The notes under the pieces were generated by a model that worked only from the letters and a program-made list of their open reading frames with translations, was not told where the DNA came from and made no database searches. The position numbers were made by a program, and so were the translations under genes. A stretch of DNA of 64,000 nucleotides from an uncultured Bacteroidales bacterium (lineage in GTDB: Bacteria; Bacteroidota; Bacteroidia; Bacteroidales; SZUA-534): NCBI GenBank assembly GCA_902790595.1, contig CADASL010000002.1, forward strand, positions 201,384 to 265,383, in the 5' to 3' direction. Position 1 is the first letter of the stretch. Every line of letters starts with the position of its first letter. Positions 18,752 through 29,129 of this stretch are shown here, one piece after another.

Positions 18752-21700
18752 CAATTTGATAACCATTGGTTGACTGCCATCAACAGCAATTCTGGCGAAA
18801 TAGAATCCAGGCTGCCAGTTGACTGCATTTGTTATACTCAAAGAGTGCTCACCCTCTGTGTAGAATTTGCTGCCAAAATCAACCAAAACACGCCCTTGCG
18901 CTGTAAAAATTTGAACACGGGCATTGGCGGCAACAGCCTGATGCCAAACAATTTCCGCATTATCGCTGAACGGATTGGGCTGGCAGAAAGCAAAAGTTTC
19001 AGGTTGCTCGTGCTCATCACCGACACCAACACGGAAACTGTCATCTACAATGCTGAAATCGCTGTGCGACGGACTAAAAGTGCCATTTTGAGCGCCGGGA
19101 GTGCCGTGTAAGTCGTTAGCCTGCCACAACTTGCGGGCAACATTATCGGCAAACGGGTCAGTTAGAGCCAATGTGTAGCCATTTCCGTCAGCATCTGCCC
19201 ACGTCTTGCTATTGTACTCCACTTCATCAATTAAATTGTCCTCTGAATCAAACAATTGCACCTTATCGTATGAACTCAGACGGAATGCAAAATTACCGAT
19301 CACATTTTGCAAGCTCGGTTTCAAGCTGACCAGTTTGTTGCGGTTGGCGCACGCGACCAAATAGCCATATGGCGGAATGATGGTTCCGACAGGAATTGTA
19401 AACGCCTCTGCAACGTTTTCGCCAGAAATCTTCCAACCTGAAATGTTGATAGCCGCAGCTGTGGTATTGTAAAGTTCTATCCAGTCTTTTGCGTCAAAAT
19501 CATCGGCCGACTTATAATTTATCTCGTTGATAACAACACTGTTATAAGCATCGTTTGTCGGTTCGAAAACAGCCGTGTACCGCATCGCCTTACTCAGCGT
19601 AACCTTGATACCAGCGTGAGTGTCAACCGTCTGATTGTCACCATCGACCCAGCGAGCAAATTTGTAGCCCGGTCGTGACACCGCCCGCAATGACACCGGC
19701 ACTTCCGAGAAATATATTCCGCTCCAGGGGAAGCTTTTCAATGTCAGCGAGTTGAGTTGAATAAAGCCAGCCTTGCTGTCGTTGGCATCGAGCGTTATTT
19801 TCACTTCACTACCTGCCAAAAGATGTTTACTAATGTGGGCGCGCAAGTAATTTGGACGTTCCTCTGCAAAAGTGCGCATAACATTAAGTCTGTCATTTCG
19901 GTAGCTTTCACTTTGGTTCCATCGTTTGAGATGGTATTTTATTTCATCGGCAATATTGTCATTTAAACTATCAATCAAGTTGTTAACATTTTTCGGAAGA
20001 AACTCATAATTCAGTCTGTCTGCAAAACGATTGATTAAATCACGTTTAAAACTTTCATTTCTTACTAAGCTACGCAATAAAAATGTCGCCCACGAAGCAT
20101 TAGCATAGCCACTACTATTACTTGCAAGACAAAATGATATCATATCGTATGAGTAATCTTCACTACTCCATATACCAAAACCAAAATCAGTGTCGAAAAG
20201 CATCCATCTCCAACGACCGTCGATAGTTTGCGGGCGCCAATATTTGATATTATTACCAGGCCAATCGGTGTTTTTGCAATAAATTTCCGTCACCATATAT
20301 TCGATATATTCATCGATATCCATCTGTGTTTTAATATATTGATAGTTAGACTCATCATCCAACTTGTTCGACCTTAAAAAATCGAGCATCGCCTGATAAT
20401 GGTCGTAACTTCCTTCCTTCACTTCGTCTCGGTTCTTGATATAATCCACCTTGTCAGCTTCTACAAACGAATAATTCTCTTCTAGATAATGTGCGCCAAG
20501 CCGCTCACGCAAGTTCATAATGCCCCAATATTGGCCATTTATATAGACCACTACTGGTTGATATGCCTGGACGTCAATATTATTCTTACTAACTAGACTG
20601 GTAATCATCGCATCACGGATATGGGTATTGCCAAAATCGTTACCAGAATTACGCAGGTTTAACGATTTAAAGCTATTGATATTTTTACTACCAAAGAACT
20701 GATAATCAAACCGTGATTTACCATACGACTTGCGTGCGTGAATTGCCAAAGGCTTCTGGGCATTCATTCTCGAATAGTTACCAGTTATTTTTATACCTGC
20801 ATCTTGGGTTATTACATTTTGACCATCAGGTAGATAATATTCAATATGAATAGGCCGTTCCCAATCCTGCCAATAGTTGGCGCCATAATGAGGGTCGGCT
20901 TCTTCTGCATTAGGACCTTCAACAAAAATTCCATAGTTATAGTCATACAGATTGTATGGATCCGAAACCAATGACATCACTGGCAAAGTGATTTCGTGGT
21001 CGGGGAAAATAAACGTGCGCGTAGCCGGCTGTCCAGGCAAAAAATCATTGCTGTATGAGATGGCGCGAACAACCATTGTTTTTGAAATTGGTATTCCGTC
21101 TTCATAAAGTTTTGATTTTGCCGTTGGAACACTTCCGTCAGTAGTGTAATAGATTGGTGTTCCGGCAGCTGAAGACATTGTCAGAGTTTGTTTCCCGGTT
21201 TGCAAACCTCCAGTCAACGAGAATGTTATCTCGTTGGTTCGCGCTGTTGAGTACGATTTAGTGGTATTTGCCACACCCGGCGTCGGCTCCGCAAAAAAAC
21301 GCCATTTTCCATTTCCGTCAGGCAAAAGACCGCGCGACACATCGTTCGGGACAACGGTACTATCAGTCTGACACACAATCTTCCCGGCTGGATTCACAAG
21401 AAAAATCGGCTCGCCATCGGCAGAAATGCTGAAATTGGTATGGAAAAATTTTGCTTCGCTTTTCGACTGCAAACCTATCAGTTCGCTTGGCTGTTTGCCA
21501 CTTTTAACAGTTGAGCCTACAGTTAGGAACGGATAAAGCAGCAAGTCGCCCGATGACTCATTTATATTGTGAATCTGAATGGCAAGCGTATTTTCACCTT
21601 CCACCAGACAATCAATATGTTTCGACAAATTGAAATGCGCTAACGGACTGCCGTTTGCAAGCAACGGGTTAACATAGTCTGGTGTTGTGGCATCGTAAGG

Positions 21701-22336
21701 CGTGATGTCACCCTCCTTGCCCAAATTCACTCGCGCCACCTCGCGACCATTTATGTAAACCACAAAACCATCGTCATAGTCCAAATTAAGATGCAGTTCC
21801 TTTATTGCTTTCAAATCATTGATTGAGAATTTTTTGCGGACAAAAACCGATATGGTTCCACTCGGCACTTCGGTTGCCGCATAGCTTGAGTTATACCCGA
21901 ATCCGCCTTTGCCGACAGCCCATTTTGAATCGTCATAATCAGCTTTGTACCAATCTTTTGCTATCGAAGACGAGCCAATGGCGTATGCAAAGTTGTCTGT
22001 AGCCTCAACAAGCGGATTGTAATAAACCTCATCACCATCAAAACACTCGTAAAGGTCCTTGCCAGAGGCATACACTAGCAAATATGCGCCCGGTTTCAGA
22101 ACATACGAAGGGAATGTCCACTTTGTGAGATTCGAAGCCTTGTCCGACAAATGCCAGCCGTACAAATCAACATCTGCCGACGAGGCGTTATACAACTCAA
22201 TCCAATCAGAATTGTCGCCATATTCATCTAAAAATGAGGTTGATGACGAGCAATACTCATTGATAACCACTTGTGCCTCGGCAACAACATTTGCCAAAGC
22301 AATAATCAAAACCGATATAACTTTTAATGTCTTCAT
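18740..22336 (-). CDS. Secreted CotH-kinase/lamin-tail-domain protein with T9SS signal (copy 1)
   Basis: The protein has 1198 residues. In order: signal peptide (ending NVVAEAQ), a lamin-tail domain (LTD, about 22-130, VVINEYCSS), a jelly-roll-like insert found only in this copy (about 165-260, LNLDYDDGFVVYINGREVA), a chitobiase/HEX C-terminal-type domain (about 380-440, PIYYTTDGSVPT), a CotH domain (about 460-860; WRWMLFDTDFGFG with the D-x-D acidic pair), an InlB-repeat-like domain (about 895-940), a second LTD (VVINEINYKSADDFD) and a T9SS type A sorting domain (CQPNPFSDNAEIV to the end). CotH proteins are atypical protein kinases, first known from spore coats. Here it should be a cell-surface or secreted kinase or scaffold. 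Start placed at the ATG of the signal peptide. Confidence 0.88.
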   Translation of the reverse strand: MKTLKVISVLIIALANVVAEAQVVINEYCSSSTSFLDEYGDNSDWIELYNASSADVDLYGWHLSDKASNLTKWTFPSYVLKPGAYLLVYASGKDLYECFDGDEVYYNPLVEATDNFAYAIGSSSIAKDWYKADYDDSKWAVGKGGFGYNSSYAATEVPSGTISVFVRKKFSINDLKAIKELHLNLDYDDGFVVYINGREVARVNLGKEGDITPYDATTPDYVNPLLANGSPLAHFNLSKHIDCLVEGENTLAIQIHNINESSGDLLLYPFLTVGSTVKSGKQPSELIGLQSKSEAKFFHTNFSISADGEPIFLVNPAGKIVCQTDSTVVPNDVSRGLLPDGNGKWRFFAEPTPGVANTTKSYSTARTNEITFSLTGGLQTGKQTLTMSSAAGTPIYYTTDGSVPTAKSKLYEDGIPISKTMVVRAISYSNDFLPGQPATRTFIFPDHEITLPVMSLVSDPYNLYDYNYGIFVEGPNAEEADPHYGANYWQDWERPIHIEYYLPDGQNVITQDAGIKITGNYSRMNAQKPLAIHARKSYGKSRFDYQFFGSKNINSFKSLNLRNSGNDFGNTHIRDAMITSLVSKNNIDVQAYQPVVVYINGQYWGIMNLRERLGAHYLEENYSFVEADKVDYIKNRDEVKEGSYDHYQAMLDFLRSNKLDDESNYQYIKTQMDIDEYIEYMVTEIYCKNTDWPGNNIKYWRPQTIDGRWRWMLFDTDFGFGIWSSEDYSYDMISFCLASNSSGYANASWATFLLRSLVRNESFKRDLINRFADRLNYEFLPKNVNNLIDSLNDNIADEIKYHLKRWNQSESYRNDRLNVMRTFAEERPNYLRAHISKHLLAGSEVKITLDANDSKAGFIQLNSLTLKSFPWSGIYFSEVPVSLRAVSRPGYKFARWVDGDNQTVDTHAGIKVTLSKAMRYTAVFEPTNDAYNSVVINEINYKSADDFDAKDWIELYNTTAAAINISGWKISGENVAEAFTIPVGTIIPPYGYLVACANRNKLVSLKPSLQNVIGNFAFRLSSYDKVQLFDSEDNLIDEVEYNSKTWADADGNGYTLALTDPFADNVARKLWQANDLHGTPGAQNGTFSPSHSDFSIVDDSFRVGVGDEHEQPETFAFCQPNPFSDNAEIVWHQAVAANARVQIFTAQGRVLVDFGSKFYTEGEHSLSITNAVNWQPGFYFARIAVDGSQPMVIKLLRQ

Positions 22337-22411
22337 AACAATGGTTTCTACGAGAGCAAAAATAGTATGTTTCTCAAACATTAGTTTTTCCCGAATATTC
22401 TCTCATTTCAT

Positions 22412-22444
22412 AAAAAAAGGCAGTCGGTAATGCCGCCAACTGCC
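22412..22444 (-). terminator. Intrinsic terminator of CotH copy 2
   Basis: On the minus strand GGCAGT pairs with ACTGCC (the loop can pair further) and seven T residues follow. It lies 25 bp after the stop of copy 2, showing that the three CotH genes are not one simple operon. Confidence 0.75.
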
Positions 22445-22468
22445 AATTTTAATGTTCTCACGAAAGTG

Positions 22469-25400
22469 TTATTGTTTGACAATCCGTACAATAACTGGCT
22501 TTTGCCCGTAAATGCTGATTTTTGCAAAATACAAGCCTGCCGACCAATGTTCTGCAATACTGCTAATATCGACACTATGAGTACCTGTTTCGTACCAATC
22601 GTCGGCTACAACCGCCATCTTAAAGCCACTTGCGGCATACAATTCAACAAGCACATCGCCCCCAATGGTCTGTTCCCAAATAATGGCAGCCGTGCTGCGT
22701 ACAGGGTTCGGATGGCACATTGCATAAACTTCCGGCACATCTTGTGCCTCAATATCGACAATGAACGAATTATCCACAATGGTGAAATTGCTGTGCGACG
22801 GCTTAAACGTGCCGTTTTCAGTGCCTGGAGTTCCGTGCATGTCATTGTCACTCCAGAGTTTATAATTGGCGTTATCGGCAAACGGGTCGGTCAGAGCCAA
22901 AGTACGGCCGGTGCCATCAGCATTGCCCCACGATTTTGCATATTCAATCTCATCAACAAGATTACCTTCTGAATCAAGCAACTGCACTTTGTCGGTTTTC
23001 CCGAGACCAAACTCAAAATCGCCAACAACGCTTACTCCAGTCAAATTAGGATTCAACTTTATCAGCTTGTTCTGATTCGAGCTGACAACCAAATAACCGT
23101 AGGGCGGAATTATTGTTCCCATCGGAATGGTAAAGGCCTCATCCAGACTCCCGGCGCTGATTTTCCAACCCGAGAGATTGATGCCCGCTGAGGTCGTGTT
23201 ATAAAGCTCAATCCAGTCCTTGGTGTCGAAATCGTCGGCCGACTTATAGTTTATCTCATTGATTACAACATTGTTGATATCGGAATCATCTGACACGAAA
23301 ATAGCTGTGTATTCCGATGTTGAAGAAAGTTTCACACTGATTCCCTCGTGCTCATCAACATTTTTGCCGTCGGCATCCTCCCAATGCGAGAATTTGTAAC
23401 CCGGGCGAGCCACCGCACGAATCGAGATTGGCACATTTTTAAAATAAGTACCGCTCCAGGGCGTTTTCTTCAGCGTGAGCGAGTTGAGCTGAATATAACC
23501 AGCCTTGTCATCGTTGGTATAGAGTGTAACCTTAACATCGGCGCCCACATTGAAATGCTTACGCAGATGGTCTCGCACATTTTGTGGACGCTTCTTGGCG
23601 AACTCTTTCATTCCGTTGCCATCGTTGGTGCCTTTGCCCCAGCGCTGGTTGTGCGAACCAATTTCTGTTGATATGTTATCGAACAAGCTATCAATCAAAT
23701 GATTGATATTTTTCTGCAAAAACTCATTATTCATACGATCGGCAAAACGGTTGGCAAGCTCGTTTTTGAATTGCTTGTTCTTTGCCAGATTACGGAACAG
23801 CTTGTTGGCCCAGGTATTGCCGTGCTGGTCTTTCTCGCTCAGGCAGGTTGCCAGCTTGTCGTCGCCCGACTGGTCGCTCCAAATTGAATAGCACTGATCG
23901 GTGTCAAAAAGGAACCAGCGCCAGCGGCCGCCAGCCTTCTTCGATTTCCACATCTTCACATTATTGTGCGGCCAGTCGTTGTTCGAGCCGAAAATCTCCG
24001 ACACCATATACTCCATATACTCATCCATATCCATAACCGACTTTATGTACAGATAGCAGGCGTCCGTACTCATATCGTTCGACTCAACGTAGCTAATCAG
24101 CGCGTCATAAGCCTTCATATCACCCTCTTTGGCCGACATATCTTTTGTAACATCGCTTGCCACAATCAGGTCAACCTTGTCGTGGTCGACGTGCGGATAG
24201 TGTTCCTCAATGTAATGCTCGTTAATCTTCTCGCGGATGTTCAGAATGCCATAGTATTCGCCGTTCAAGAACACAACTGCCGGCTGATAGGCCTGAATAT
24301 CGATGTTTGTGCCGGCTACAAGGTGCGTAATCATTGCATCACGGAAGTGAGTGCCGCCAAAATCGTTGCCCGAGTTACGCAGCGTGAAAGCCTTGAAGCG
24401 TGTCAGGTCGAGCTCATCGAAAATCTTCGCATCAAAATATTTCTTTCCATACGAGCTGCGGGCGTGAATGGAAAGTGATTTCTGGTCGTTCATACGGCTG
24501 TAGGCTCCCGCAACCTGCACTCCGGCATCCTGGTCAACAATCTTTTCTCCGTCTTTGTAAATCTCAACGTGAATGGGCTTCTCCCAATCGTTGTAATAGT
24601 TCGCGCGGCGTGGAGTTGCATTCAAGTCGGCATTCGGGCCCTCAACAATAAGGCCGGTGTTGTAATCCCACAGATTATCGGGAGCAGTTGTGAGCGAAAC
24701 CACGGGCAAATCGAAAGTCGATGAGTGGCTGAGCGTTTTGTTCGGGTCGACCTTAGTGGTTTGCTGGCCACCGCCCCAGCCACCCCAGCCGCCCCACGAC
24801 TGCTCGGTTGTGATGGGTTTGCCCTGCTTGTCACGATTAACCCAGCGCAGTCTCTTGCCAAAAATGTAGCTTTGAGTTGCCGGCTGTGCGGGCAGCATAT
24901 CGTCGTTGAAGGTGATGGCGCGGATAACCGTGGTTGTGTCAACCGTTATCGGTCCCGTGTATTTCTTCGATTTCGCGGTAGGAACACTACAATCGAGCGT
25001 ATAATATATTGGCGAGTTTCCGCTTGTCGATAGCGTGATTGTCACTTTCGATGTTTTCACACCGCCTTCCGGCGATATTGTAACTTGCGGGGTCTCAGCT
25101 GTTTCAAATGCTTTAGTGGTATTTGCCGCCCCCGGAGTTGGTTCTGCAAAAAACACCCATTTGCCATTGCCATCGGGACTCAAACCGCGGCTTATATCGT
25201 TCGGAACTACAAGCGTATCAGCCTGATGGACTATCTTTCCAGAAGCATCGCTTAAGTAAAACGCCTCACCTTCCGACGAGATGTTGAAATTTGTGTGCAG
25301 AAATTTGCCATTGGCAACTTCTTTCAAATCCTTACTCGACGCAAAAACTTTCAAATAACCGCCAGCCTTAATCGTGACTGCCGGAAATGTCCATTTGGCA

Positions 25401-25603
25401 AGATTATCGGCCTTGTCTGACAAGTGCCAGCCTTCAAGATTAACATCAGCCGACGAAGTGTTCAACAACTCAATCCAGTCGTTGCTATCGCCATATTCGT
25501 CAAGAAAAGAAGTTGAGTTTGCACAATACTCATTGATTACAATTTGTGCGTTGGCTGCCATTGCGGTCAAAACCGAAAAGGCGAGCAGTTGAATTTTTTT
25601 CAT
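22469..25603 (-). CDS. Secreted CotH-kinase/lamin-tail-domain protein with T9SS signal (copy 2)
   Basis: The protein has 1044 residues and follows copy 1 domain by domain but lacks its jelly-roll insert. Domains: signal peptide (ending MAANAQ), LTD (IVINEYCANSTSFLDEYG), chitobiase/HEX-type domain (PIYYTLDCSVPT), a short Gly/Trp-rich loop (WGGWGGWGGGQQ, about 290), CotH domain with WRWFLFDTDQCYSIW, InlB-repeat-like domain (ARPGYKFSHWEDADG), a second LTD (NEINYKSADDFDTKDWIELYN) and a T9SS type A domain (CHPNPVRSTAAIIWEQ to IVRIVKQ). It is closer to copy 3 than to copy 1. Start chosen at the signal-peptide ATG rather than an upstream in-frame one. Its own terminator follows. Confidence 0.88.
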   Translation of the reverse strand: MKKIQLLAFSVLTAMAANAQIVINEYCANSTSFLDEYGDSNDWIELLNTSSADVNLEGWHLSDKADNLAKWTFPAVTIKAGGYLKVFASSKDLKEVANGKFLHTNFNISSEGEAFYLSDASGKIVHQADTLVVPNDISRGLSPDGNGKWVFFAEPTPGAANTTKAFETAETPQVTISPEGGVKTSKVTITLSTSGNSPIYYTLDCSVPTAKSKKYTGPITVDTTTVIRAITFNDDMLPAQPATQSYIFGKRLRWVNRDKQGKPITTEQSWGGWGGWGGGQQTTKVDPNKTLSHSSTFDLPVVSLTTAPDNLWDYNTGLIVEGPNADLNATPRRANYYNDWEKPIHVEIYKDGEKIVDQDAGVQVAGAYSRMNDQKSLSIHARSSYGKKYFDAKIFDELDLTRFKAFTLRNSGNDFGGTHFRDAMITHLVAGTNIDIQAYQPAVVFLNGEYYGILNIREKINEHYIEEHYPHVDHDKVDLIVASDVTKDMSAKEGDMKAYDALISYVESNDMSTDACYLYIKSVMDMDEYMEYMVSEIFGSNNDWPHNNVKMWKSKKAGGRWRWFLFDTDQCYSIWSDQSGDDKLATCLSEKDQHGNTWANKLFRNLAKNKQFKNELANRFADRMNNEFLQKNINHLIDSLFDNISTEIGSHNQRWGKGTNDGNGMKEFAKKRPQNVRDHLRKHFNVGADVKVTLYTNDDKAGYIQLNSLTLKKTPWSGTYFKNVPISIRAVARPGYKFSHWEDADGKNVDEHEGISVKLSSTSEYTAIFVSDDSDINNVVINEINYKSADDFDTKDWIELYNTTSAGINLSGWKISAGSLDEAFTIPMGTIIPPYGYLVVSSNQNKLIKLNPNLTGVSVVGDFEFGLGKTDKVQLLDSEGNLVDEIEYAKSWGNADGTGRTLALTDPFADNANYKLWSDNDMHGTPGTENGTFKPSHSNFTIVDNSFIVDIEAQDVPEVYAMCHPNPVRSTAAIIWEQTIGGDVLVELYAASGFKMAVVADDWYETGTHSVDISSIAEHWSAGLYFAKISIYGQKPVIVRIVKQ

Positions 25604-25713
25604 TATTACGTAGTTTTCTAAAACGCGCAAATGTAGCACTTAAATAGAACGGGCAAAGTTTTTTGTGCCAGAATTATCAGCAACAAAGTGTGAAATAGTC
25701 GGTGAAAATCAAT

Positions 25714-25755
25714 AAAAAAAACATCGGCAACCAGCCATTTGGCCAACTGCCGATG
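25714..25755 (-). terminator. Intrinsic terminator of CotH copy 3
   Basis: On the minus strand CATCGGCA pairs with TGCCGATG across an 18-nt loop that contains a further TGGCC/GGCCA pairing option, and an eight-T run follows. It starts 26 bp after the stop of copy 3. Confidence 0.75.
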
Positions 25756-25780
25756 CAAATAAAAGTACTGATTACTTTTG

Positions 25781-28700
25781 TTATTGCTTGACAATCCGCA
25801 AGTTAACCGGTGCCTGTCCGCCGATGCTGATTCGAGCGACATACATTCCCGGTATGCAGTTGCTGATGGCGCGGCTGATGTCGATTTGCTGCTGACCTTG
25901 TGCAAACCATTCATCGCAAATTAGCGCCACGCAGTTGCCAAAGGCATTGAACAGCTCAATCCGGACGTCGGCGCCAGAAGTTTGCTGCCATACGAGCGTT
26001 GCCTCGCTGCTAACAGGGTTCGGGTAGCACACGGCCGACGCATTGGCCGCCAGAGCCTCAGTTATGTCAACAAAAATCTTCTCGTTGGCGCTGAAATCGC
26101 TACGCGATGGACTAAACGCGCCGTTCTGCGCGCCTGGTGTGCCGTAAATGTCGTTAGCGTTCCACAACTTATAGTTGGTGTTGTCGGCAAACGGGTCGGC
26201 AAGCGCGATGGTTTTGCCAGTTCCGTTGGCGTCGCCCCACGATTTCGCATACTCAACCTCATCAATCAGATGGCCTTCGGAATCAAACAGTTGCACTTTA
26301 TCCTCCTTGCCCAATCCGAAAGTGAAATCGCCCACATAGTTTGCTACTCCGGGATTGAATTTGAGCAGTTTGTTCTGGTTGGCGCAAACAACCAGATAGC
26401 CGTAAGCATCAATGGTTGTACCGACCGGAATTGTGAAGGCCTCGTCAGCCTCGCCGTCGAGCAGTTTCCAACCCGAAACGTTGATAACGGCCGCTGTAGT
26501 GTTGTAAAGCTCAATCCAGTCTTTGGTGTCGAAATCGTCGGCCGACTTGTAATTTATCTCGTTTATAACCACGCTGTTAAACGCAGCGTTGGCATCTTTT
26601 TCAAAAACAGCGCTAATGGTTGCGTTGTTGTCCAAGGTAACCTCAATGCCGGCGCTAGTGCTTGCCGGCAGTCCGCCACCGAACTCCCAACGCACAAACT
26701 TGTAGCCCGGCCGCGCCACTGCCCGCAGTTCCACCGGAACATTGGTAAAATAGCTTCCTTTCCAAGGGAATTTCTTCAGTGTCAGCGAGTTGAGTTCGAT
26801 ATAACCGGCCTTGCTGTCGTTGGAGTTAAGCGTTACATCAACATCGTCGCCAACATCGAAACTCTTGCGCAGATGCTTACGCATATTGGCGGGTCGCGAC
26901 TTGGCAAAGTCCTTCATTATGCTGCCATCGTCGCCACTGTTCCAAAGATAGTCGTGATAAGGCAATTCGCTTCTGATGTTATTGAACAAACTGTCAATCA
27001 AATGGTTGATATTCTCAGGCAGAAACTCTCGGTTCATTCTATCGGCAAAACGGTTGACCAGTTTATTGCGGAACGTGGTGTTTTTCACCATATTGCGCAA
27101 CAAGACATTCGACCAAGTATCGCCGTTCTTGCCTTTTTCCGTCAGGCATTTTTCCAGCTTGTCGTAAGTGACCAAGTCAACATCGCGCCCCCAAATGTTA
27201 TACGACTGGTCGGTGTCGTAGAGCATCCAGCGCCAGCGGCCGCCGCTTTTCTTCGACTTCCACATCTTAACATTGTTGTGCGGCCAGTCGTCGTTGCCAC
27301 CGTAAATTTCTGAAACCAGATACTCAACATACTCATCCACATCGATTTGCGCAGCCACCTTCTGATAGTTGGCATCATCGGTCAAATCGTGCGACTGGAT
27401 GAAATCCATCATCGCATTGTAATCGGTCAAATCGCCTTCCGACGCTGTCATTCCATTGCCTTTTCCTGCCAAAAGGTCCACTTTGTCGTGGTCAACGTGC
27501 GGATAGTGGCTCTCAATATAATACTCATTCAGTTTCTCGCGCATATTCAAAATGCCCCAAAACTCACCGTTAAGATAGACAATAGCCGGCTGATATGCCT
27601 GAATATCAATGTTATTCGCGGCAACAAGATGCGTAATCATCGCATCGCGGTAGAAAGTGCTGTTCGCATCGTTGCCTGAATCGCGCAGAACGAACGATTT
27701 AAAGCGGGTAATATCGAGCTCGTCGAACAATTTAGTTTCAAAATACTTCTTTCCGTAGGCGTTGCGCGCGTGCAGAGAAAACGATTTCTGATTATTGCTC
27801 TGGCTCCAGGCGCCTGCAATTTGTATGCCAGCATCCTGGTCGAGCCGCTTCGAGCCATCGGTCCAATAAAGCTCCACGTGAACCGGACGCTCCCAATCCT
27901 GATGGAAATTGGCGCCATAATAAGGCTCATCGTATTCGGCATTCGGTCCGGCCACGTAAATACCTGTATTCCAATCCCACAGATTATCCGGATTGGTTGT
28001 GAGAGAAACCACCGGCAGAGCGAAATTCGGCGAATGCTCCAAAACAAGATGGGGACCGTAGTGCACTGTTGTATCGTGAGTTATTTCACTTATATCGCCT
28101 CCATTGCGCAAAAACTCATTTGCCTCCTCTTCCGTTATACCTGCATTTAATGCCGCATTTTGATACGTTATTGTTGTGTCAACAATGTGGCCGTCCCACA
28201 AAGCGCGTCTGAACGTATGCAGCCTTTTCGGGAAAATATAAGTCTGAGTCGAAGGCTGGCCGGGCATCAAATTGCCGTTGAATGTTGTGGCGCGGATGAC
28301 CATTGTCGAGTCAACTGCGATTGGGCCGGTGTAGAGCAGCGATTTGTCGGTTGGTTCGGTGCAGTCGAGCGTATAATATATAGGTGTGTTGCCCTCGGTT
28401 GAGAGTGTTACGGTCAGCGCCGATGATTGGAAACCTCCTTCAGGCGAGAATTTCACGCTTGTGGTTGCCGAAGTTGCGAAGGCTTTGGTAGTGTTGGCCT
28501 TGCCCGGCGTTGGCTCGGCAAAGAACGCCCAATTGCCTATGCCATCAGGATTCAAGCCCCGGCTGGCATTGCACGGAACCGGCACAGAATCAGTCTGATG
28601 AGCAATAGCGCCGGCAGCGTTTGCCAAGTAAACAGCCTCTCCATCCGACGAGATGTTGAAATTTGTGTGCAGATACTTTTTCCCGGCCGCAATGGTGGTC

Positions 28701-28987
28701 AAATCTTTGCCCGAAGCCATAACCAGCAGATAGCCGTTGGCCGCGATTTTCACCGAAGGGAAGGTCCATTTGGCAAGATTTTCCTTGTTGTCCGACAAGT
28801 GCCAACCCTTCAAATCAACTTCGGCAGACGATGTGTTGTAAAGCTCAATCCAATCCGACTCTTCGTTGTAATCATCTAAAAACGTGGATGTTGTCGAGCT
28901 GTACTCGTTAATCACAATTTGTGCGTTGGTGTTTGCACAAAAAAGCAGTGTTGCGGCGATTGCCGCAAAGTGTAATGGTTTGTTCAT
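25781..28987 (-). CDS. Secreted CotH-kinase/lamin-tail-domain protein with T9SS signal (copy 3)
   Basis: The protein has 1068 residues. Domains: signal peptide (ending CANTNAQ), LTD (IVINEYSSTTSTFLDDYN), chitobiase/HEX-type domain (TPIYYTLDCTEPTDKS), a linker longer than in the other copies (about 265-320), CotH domain with WRWMLYDTDQSYNIWG, InlB-repeat-like domain (ARPGYKFVRWEFGGG), a second LTD (INEINYKSADDFDTKDW) and T9SS type A domain (CYPNPVSSEATLVWQQ to LRIVKQ). Being furthest upstream, it is probably transcribed first. High residue identity with copy 2 in the CotH core suggests a recent duplication. The function of the trio, and whether the kinase fold is active outside the cell, is unknown. 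Confidence 0.88.
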   Translation of the reverse strand: MNKPLHFAAIAATLLFCANTNAQIVINEYSSTTSTFLDDYNEESDWIELYNTSSAEVDLKGWHLSDNKENLAKWTFPSVKIAANGYLLVMASGKDLTTIAAGKKYLHTNFNISSDGEAVYLANAAGAIAHQTDSVPVPCNASRGLNPDGIGNWAFFAEPTPGKANTTKAFATSATTSVKFSPEGGFQSSALTVTLSTEGNTPIYYTLDCTEPTDKSLLYTGPIAVDSTMVIRATTFNGNLMPGQPSTQTYIFPKRLHTFRRALWDGHIVDTTITYQNAALNAGITEEEANEFLRNGGDISEITHDTTVHYGPHLVLEHSPNFALPVVSLTTNPDNLWDWNTGIYVAGPNAEYDEPYYGANFHQDWERPVHVELYWTDGSKRLDQDAGIQIAGAWSQSNNQKSFSLHARNAYGKKYFETKLFDELDITRFKSFVLRDSGNDANSTFYRDAMITHLVAANNIDIQAYQPAIVYLNGEFWGILNMREKLNEYYIESHYPHVDHDKVDLLAGKGNGMTASEGDLTDYNAMMDFIQSHDLTDDANYQKVAAQIDVDEYVEYLVSEIYGGNDDWPHNNVKMWKSKKSGGRWRWMLYDTDQSYNIWGRDVDLVTYDKLEKCLTEKGKNGDTWSNVLLRNMVKNTTFRNKLVNRFADRMNREFLPENINHLIDSLFNNIRSELPYHDYLWNSGDDGSIMKDFAKSRPANMRKHLRKSFDVGDDVDVTLNSNDSKAGYIELNSLTLKKFPWKGSYFTNVPVELRAVARPGYKFVRWEFGGGLPASTSAGIEVTLDNNATISAVFEKDANAAFNSVVINEINYKSADDFDTKDWIELYNTTAAVINVSGWKLLDGEADEAFTIPVGTTIDAYGYLVVCANQNKLLKFNPGVANYVGDFTFGLGKEDKVQLFDSEGHLIDEVEYAKSWGDANGTGKTIALADPFADNTNYKLWNANDIYGTPGAQNGAFSPSRSDFSANEKIFVDITEALAANASAVCYPNPVSSEATLVWQQTSGADVRIELFNAFGNCVALICDEWFAQGQQQIDISRAISNCIPGMYVARISIGGQAPVNLRIVKQ

Positions 28988-29129
28988 ATTAATATGTGTT
29001 AGTTAGTAATGCCAAAACGTTTGTCATACATCATATAGACATACTTTTTGACTGTTTGTTACATACCCAAAGGCATTTTTTTCAAAAAAAAGTGATGTGA
29101 TTAACACAAACCACCGAATCATCTGATTA

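Noticed and set aside
25982..27313. Plus-strand ORF of 443 codons
   Set aside because: Antisense to CotH copy 3. Similar open shadows appear opposite the other copies because of shared codon bias.
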